Shown in pieces: positions 58,440 through 64,000 of a stretch of DNA of 64,000 nucleotides (positions within the stretch are counted from its first letter, which is position 1; each line of letters starts with the position of its first letter). Under the pieces are notes generated by a model. That model worked only from the letters and a program-made list of their open reading frames with translations, made no database searches and had not been told where the DNA came from. Source of the stretch: Paguma larvata (lineage: Eukaryota > Chordata > Mammalia > Carnivora > Viverridae); contig CM057824.1 of assembly GCA_030068075.1 (NCBI GenBank), forward strand, positions 127,896,414 to 127,960,413, written 5' to 3'. The translations under genes and the position numbers were made by a program.

Positions 58440-61400
58440 GCTACCAGATAACAAAATATTTATTTTATTGTTGTAAAATCAAAAATAGTAGACAAGCATA
58501 TGTAGTTACAGTTCCAAAGCAGAATACAAATATATAAATTATTGCAGTTTTAAAAGAAAAAATAGCCAAGTAATATCTAAAACTCTTTTAAAACCAACTT
58601 ATTTTTCACCACTATAGTTTCATTTTCTTTTCCCAAAGACCCTAGCACAATTTTGTAAAATAAATTTCTAACAGCAAAGAGAGATTAAGTTCAATGATCA
58701 TAGTATATGCTACTCAGATTTAAAAAAACAAGGTTAACACACACATAAACGGACTATAAAAGTAGGGATGGTGGCATTTAAGCAGAAGTCACTACTCAAC
58801 ACTGTAAACTGCCTCTTTTGGAGGCAGAACAGAAATAAACATTCTACTCATGTTTGGAAAAAGAAACACACATTTGCTAAAATTCCCTTTGCTGTATGTA
58901 CAGTTGAGGAAAGTTCAACACTTTATTTAGGGGGGGCAGGGAATACTCATCTTTGTGATTTTTTTGTTTTACTTTGGTAAGCCTAAAATTGTCTACTAGT
59001 TCAATATTACTAAAATGCATTCATAATCTGGACTCTTTTTAAACCAAAAAGAATAGGGAAAGTATATGTTACAAGCTAGGGCTAAAAAAATCTAACACTA
59101 GAAACTTGCTATGATTGGTTCATAGCAAGATGACTAAGCTACTTAACAGGTTAGACTAAATTCTGTAACAAAAGTAATTAGGAAGAGATGAAGTGAATGA
59201 AAATACCGAGATTAGGACAGACCCTCGTTATTCCACAGTACTAGAGCCCTCCTCTAAGATACCTTTCCTTGTGCTGGAGCCTTACTACCTTATTATTCTG
59301 GTAAATAAACTCCTTCCCATGCTACCACAACAAAACTTAACGTGGCAAGAATAATCTTTGGAAGGTTTTATCTCTTACTGATTTTCACCACAAATTTCCT
59401 CCATAATGATTTCCACCAACCTGAAGTTAATAATGCAATTAAAAACACTGAAGTGAAATCAATCGCCCTTGCATTACAGCTGCATCTGAACAAAAGATCT
59501 TTTTAAAAAACTTTGTAGAGTACTAAACTTTTTATTAAGTATTTAGAAATACTCAGATATCTTACTTCAGTATAAGCAGTATCTGTCCATAAATCAGACA
59601 AAAAGAGACACTATTAGAACTTTACACTGTCCCATTTGAAAACTTTTATGTCACAACCTAATTTTATGGTCACCAACTGAACCTCCTTCTAAGCTATATA
59701 AATAATTTATTCTTTAAAAGTTCTTAGAGTGTATATATTTTGAATTGCATTTTATAATATTAATAACACAAGCAGATTTCTTTTAAAACAAAACAAAGTA
59801 AAAGCAAAACTGGTAAACATTAACACACACAAATATATCCTCAAAAATTAACCTAAAAAAATCTAGGAAAAACTGACAAGCCTCAACAGTGTAAACGCCA
59901 AGGTAAAAAATATCTAAACAGAAAAAGAGAAAGCACTTTAAACCATTTTCAGTGTTAAAGAATGTGGTCAGATGAAAAACCCAAGAAATCTCAAGATGCC
60001 TATCAAGATGCCAATAAAATATATTTTGACTATATTTTTGAAATCACTTTCCAACATGAACATATTATTTTAAAAATAATTCTCAAGTGTATATAAAAAT
60101 GGGCACTTTGTGGTAAAATGTGCATAAATTTGAAAAACTAAGAACATTCCTTTGCTCCAACATCTGAGAAACATAATGGAACAAAACACAATTTTGCTGT
60201 CTGCATCACTTATTGGTGTCCTAAGGGCATGCCTTTTTTTTTCCTTCAAAAAAAAAAAAAAAAGACTAATTTGAATATTAAATGCTAGGATCAAAGGGTG
60301 ATAATCTCAAATTAAAACAGATTTTTACCTTAATTGAAAGTCTGAACAAATTTGACAACTTTAATCTCTAAAGTGAACAATCTTCTGTGGTCAAAATCAC
60401 TTTGGACTTCAAGTCCAAACTCCAAGCAATTTGTCTAATCATGAAATCTAACATGAAAAAAACATTAGTTTTATTTCACTCCCCTTAATCATATAAGCTC
60501 TGCAAATGTTAGATTGGCGGTCTTCTCTCTTTTGCCATTTTTGAAACTGATGGATTATATGAGTTTTTCTTCTACACTTCCTCAAAAAGTGCTAACAACT
60601 ATTAAGAAAATAGCCAAGGATGGTAACAATATTTGTAGTATTTCATATTCTCTCAGATTAAACTCAACTCTGTCCCTTCTCCTTATTTTAGCATACATAG
60701 TAATTGCGTATTTATTCAATCTAGAGAACACAGGAATCAAAGTTTACCAAATGGTTGGATAAACTGCTGTGCAAAATCCTTCAAGAAAAATTATTTGACT
60801 ATAGTATTCATCCAAACAAAGTACTAATGTGTGTACCAGCACCGCAGACTGTTTACAGCACCTTTCCTTTGAAGAACTTAGCTAGAAATATCTAAACGAA
60901 ATAAATCAGAATCCTCAATTAAGACCTTAGTACATGCACAATCCCCCCCAATTGTTCCAAACTCATTAGTAAAGCTACATATTTGCCAGAAACAAAGCAA
61001 ACACTTTTCTTTGGATTAACACTGTTGCATTTAGGACCGCACCATATGGCTCATACTCTGGAAACAGGCTACTACTGATATCAAATGCAACACATCCCAA
61101 ACTTTTATGACTATCCCTAAGTGATCTAAATAGAAGCACAAATGTGTGCAAGCACACTGGCTGGTAACATTCTTGATGAATTATGCCAAAAAAGAGTAAA
61201 GTAAAATTCAAAAAATATGACCTAACAACTAAGCACTTACAATTAATTTACTGGCATCATCAGGAAATGTCTTTTTTCAACTTGTAAATTTATAAAGACT
61301 TTGATATTGCACACATTCAGTTTAAAGCTTATCAAAACTAAGGCAATGTCATCCCCACACTCCCAGGATTTCAAATTCATTTTGGATGCCTCGAAAAATT

Positions 61401-63032
61401 GAGAGAAATTGAAAGCATCTTTCAAAAGCTCCCTCCAAAAAGCAGTTATGTCAGACTTAAATGAAAACAAAACAAAATTAACTGAGATACCAATTAATAC
61501 TCTCAGGGAAATTTAACATGTTAGTATTACAAAAAGTTGTTTTCTACCAGACTGAGGCGTTTCTTTGCTTTGTCAAATACTGTTTGTGTTCGGACTAAAA
61601 TCTGACCCAAGCTGGGGCAGGCTGCCAAATTTAAAATAGAACTCATTCATATCTTTATGCATGAAGCTGCTAAGTTAATGGGCTTTTCTGTAGATTCTTT
61701 CAAGCAAAGATCTTACCTCATAAATACAGTCTAAGCACCAATAGAAAGCAGAATTTAGAGCCCATTTTAATTCTGTATTGGTTATAGCTTTTACTATAAC
61801 ACACTGTTATAAAACTTATCTTGCTGTTTGAGATGAAATAGTTTAGAATTCTCTGGAAACATCACAGGCAACTTACATGAATATCCTTAGGGCTTAGTTT
61901 TTTGAATTAAGAGTTTTGTTTTCCTGTGTCAAGCAGTCTTCTCTTTTCTTTTAAATTCTAAAGTTTAGAAAAATGCCTCACAATGCTTTGGGTCAGTAAT
62001 GTTGATAAGAGAATTTGGACAGTTTAAGGATTCTTGAGCCTGTATCTGAAGTGGCACACAGAAGAATTTTAAATTTTTTTCAAAGATAGGACAACAATTT
62101 CACAGCACATTCAATTTGACAGATATTACATTGGACTTGGAAGTGAAGTTTGACCACTCTGTCCAAATTCTAACACATCAAAGTCATTAGAATGAAAGTA
62201 ATGAAGTAGAAGAGGCTTTTACTTCTACAGAGATAAGCTGACATACGAAAACTAGATTAGCTTTTCTTTCTGAATAAACTCAGAATTGCTTTTGTTAGAA
62301 AAAAATAATGTACTTTTTTTTCTTGGATACTTGCTTTAAAAAGTTATTAATTCCTCTTTCATAAGAGTTATTTAAGAAGTCAAAACAATTCAACTAGATA
62401 GATTTCTACTTCAAAATACATTTATCTTTGGAAAACAATAGTAAAAAGAGCATATTAAGAGAATAAAATGCAGTGATCTGAAATATAAGTAAATGTATTC
62501 ACACAGGAAAAGTGTAAATATACAGAGGCATTCAAATACACACTTATAAAGAGAATGGAAAGGTACCTAAAATAGCATTTTTATATATAAAACTTTCATA
62601 TTAAAATATTGCTCATAATAAATAAGAGGTGTATTATGAATTCCATTTCCCTCTTAAAAGTTATCTTTAGTAGTTCAGATTAATCTAAGGAGTTTGTTAA
62701 TTTTCTATTGTTTTGACAGGTGAATTACATTAAAATGTTTAATCAAATCACACTGTAACAGTAGTCACATGTGGTAAGTTAAGGAGGGCCATTTAGTAAT
62801 AATGGGAAGAAAGATTCCCAAAATGAACCCAAATGATTAATCCTAGAAGACTATAGTGTAACGATCTGCTTTATTTGACAAAGATGTTAAATACCGCCTT
62901 CAGCTTTGCAAATTTAAGAACCATAAAAAAATGGGACCAATAACTTTCTTCAACTTCTTTAAAGTTGGCATGCCTGGCAGACCAATACATGGTAGGGGCA
63001 TGAGGGCAAAGGAAGGAAATGTTAAGTTTGTT
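58440..63032 (-). other. Predicted long 3' UTR (about 4.6 kb)
   Basis: Seen: 4.6 kb with no SINE, LINE, LTR or MITE, uniformly AT-rich, directly downstream (minus strand) of the TAA stop at 63033-63035 and ending at overlapping AATAAA signals. Inferred: the 3' UTR of the terminal exon, since repeat exclusion over this length contrasts with the flanks. Short open frames here (for example 60514-60762 plus) are meaningless. It includes a T9-loop-A16 tract at 60234-60263. Transcript evidence would settle the true end. Confidence 0.6.
58459..58469 (-). terminator. Predicted distal polyadenylation signals (AATAAA x2)
   Basis: On the minus strand AATAAAATAAA contains two overlapping AATAAA hexamers (complement of 58464-58469 and 58459-58464). 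Cleavage would fall about 10-30 nt further, near 58435-58450, followed by GTGG and a T-rich run that could act as the downstream element. They mark the left limit of the repeat-free region read as 3' UTR. Other AATAAA hexamers lie further inside, so shorter isoforms are possible. Confidence 0.5.
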
Positions 63033-63199
63033 TTAGTTGTTTATGGGTAGGTGTGACTTCGTTCCTGTTCGCCCCACTTGCAGACACGGTAACTTGGAAT
63101 AGTTCTTGAGGAGTTGTTCGATGGCCACGTGGCGGACGTGGAGCTCTGAGGCCAAAGAATCTTTTTCTTGCACTTGGTGTGTTAACTCTTCAAAAACTT
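63033..63199 (-). CDS. Terminal coding exon of a coiled-coil protein (candidate CCDC186), partial
   Basis: The exon starts after the minus-strand acceptor 'ATCTTTACAG' and is open only in the frame that uses two leading bases to finish a codon. It encodes 54 residues to a TAA (complement of 63033-63035): '[20 protein letters not shown]' at the start, then '[18 protein letters not shown]', and ends 'SHLPINN'. The first 30 residues have heptad-like hydrophobic spacing and charge, as in the end of a coiled coil; the tail is non-helical and basic. Several CpGs are kept (GTCCGCCACGTGG), unlike the flanks, which suggests selection. CCDC186 (a Golgi/endosomal coiled-coil protein acting with EARP in dense-core vesicle biogenesis) is a guess from memory of its C terminus and from the gene-poor downstream interval. 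Upstream exons lie beyond 64000. Confidence 0.7.
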
Positions 63200-63206
63200 C
63201 TGTAAA
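63199..63206 (-). other. Splice acceptor of the terminal exon
   Basis: On the minus strand, CTTTTAAATCTTTACAG immediately precedes the open frame. The AG occupies 63201-63200. The pyrimidine tract is short and weak, and the other two frames of the exon hit stops within 20 nt, which supports the phase. Confidence 0.65.
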
Positions 63207-63299
63207 GATTTAAAAGGTAGTTGAATATATAAATAGGTTCAATCAATATCTACTCTATGACTTATGGACAGAAAGTGCCCATTAATTGTCCGGTATAGA

Positions 63300-63550
63300 A
63301 AAACCTCTAAGAGGTTTGGAATCAGACTACCTATATTTTTGAATTCTTGTTCCTACACTTTTATAAATCTCAGGCAAATGACTGAAACTACATACTTTAA
63401 TTTCCTCTTATGTATAACCTTGGTATCAATAGTAAGCATGTCACAGGGCTACTGTGAGGATTAAATGAGATCATACCTGTAAAGTACTTTCCACAGAATA
63501 AGCACTTGATAAATAGAAGTTGCTATTACTATTGTCATTGTTACTATTTT
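63300..63550 (+). mobile_element. MIR SINE, nearly complete
   Basis: 'TCTCAGGCAAATGACTGAAA', 'CTACTGTGAGGATTAAATGA', 'TGTAAAGTACTTTCCACAGA' and 'TAAGCACTTGATAAATAGAA' cover most of the MIR consensus, including the L2-like 3' tail (TATTACTATTGTCATTG). Confidence 0.85.
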
Positions 63551-63589
63551 ATTATTCTGAGATGATGTGTGATTAAGAAGACTACTGGC

Positions 63590-63705
63590 CATGGAGTTAA
63601 GGCAGGGGTTGTGTAATCCTTAATCTGTTACTAACTGAATGCATGATCTTTGTAAGCAACTTAAAACGTCTCTGAAGTGTGATTTCCTCACCTAAATGGA
63701 AATCA
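63590..63705 (+). mobile_element. MIR SINE, second copy
   Basis: 'CTACTGGCCATGGAGTTAAG', 'GATCTTTGTAAGCAACTTAA' and 'TGATTTCCTCACCTAAATGG' follow the MIR 5' half and core. Confidence 0.6.
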
Positions 63706-64000
63706 ACTGTTAAAAAAAAAAAAAAAGGAAACAACTAGGGAATTTTAACACTAACTATTGTTAGTGTTAGCATCATATTTGATGATGTTAAAAGAATTAC
63801 TAGCTATTTTTTTTTTTTAGGTGTGATAATGAGTTTGTGATTACCTTTAAAAGAAGTTATCTTTTAGAGAAAATCCTGAAGTATTTGTGGACAAAATAAT
63901 CTGTCTGGTATCTGTTTCAAATAATCCATGCTGGGTATGGGGTGAAAGGAAGGCGTACAAACAGAGATGCAGGGAAATTAGCTATGCTTTTGATAAAAGT

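Larger units (their letters stand above)
63207..64000 (-). other. Last intron (partial) of the minus-strand gene
   Basis: Inferred intron upstream of the terminal exon. It contains two MIR copies (63300-63550, 63590-63705), A14 at about 63713-63726, a folded palindrome (63743-63793) and T11 at about 63808. No other exon recognised. Confidence 0.6.

Noticed and set aside
60514..60762. 82-codon plus-strand frame with hydrophobic segments
   Set aside because: Antisense to the predicted 3' UTR, AT-rich and without any supporting signal.

Overview
This is mammalian nuclear DNA, almost certainly from a cat-family carnivore (Felidae or a close feliform). The diagnosis rests on repeats. At least 17 copies of the tRNA-derived CAN-SINE (SINEC) are present with the feliform-type head (GCACCTGGGTGGCTCAGTTGG), an internal 'GAGCCTGGATCCTGCTTC'-like segment, a pyrimidine-rich stretch and an AAATAAATAAA tail. 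There is also a long carnivore-type L1. There are no prokaryotic features, operons, rRNA or functional tRNA genes, and I found no novel gene system.

Layout. 1-8.5 kb is a nested LINE block: L1M-type 3' ends on the minus strand (45-1795, continuing at 8340-8532) split by a decayed, near full-length carnivore L1 (1796-8330). 8.5-44 kb is intergenic DNA with 16 SINECs, L2, MIR, older L1 3' ends, hAT-Charlie-type MITEs, MaLR LTRs, one class-I-like solo LTR (41375-41870) and a homopurine microsatellite (9219-9480). A processed RPS2 (ribosomal protein uS5) pseudogene lies at 29776-30723, plus strand, broken by frameshifts and a stop. 44-58 kb contains no SINEC and few recognisable repeats.

The only support for a live gene is at the right edge, on the minus strand. 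A terminal coding exon (63033-63199) encodes the last 54 residues of a coiled-coil-like protein. It has a splice acceptor, a TAA stop and then about 4.6 kb of repeat-free AT-rich sequence ending in overlapping AATAAA signals near 58459-58469, which I read as a long 3' UTR. CCDC186 is my best guess for the gene, from memory of its C terminus and because the human ADRB1-CCDC186 interval is also a large gene-poor gap; this is unproven. The remaining 63.2-64 kb is intron of that gene. Everything left of 58.4 kb is therefore downstream intergenic DNA, where the regulatory content, if any, would be distal elements I cannot prove from sequence alone.

Repeat family names are from recognition of consensus features by eye. 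Subfamily labels and edges (usually +/-20 bp, more for old repeats) need RepeatMasker.
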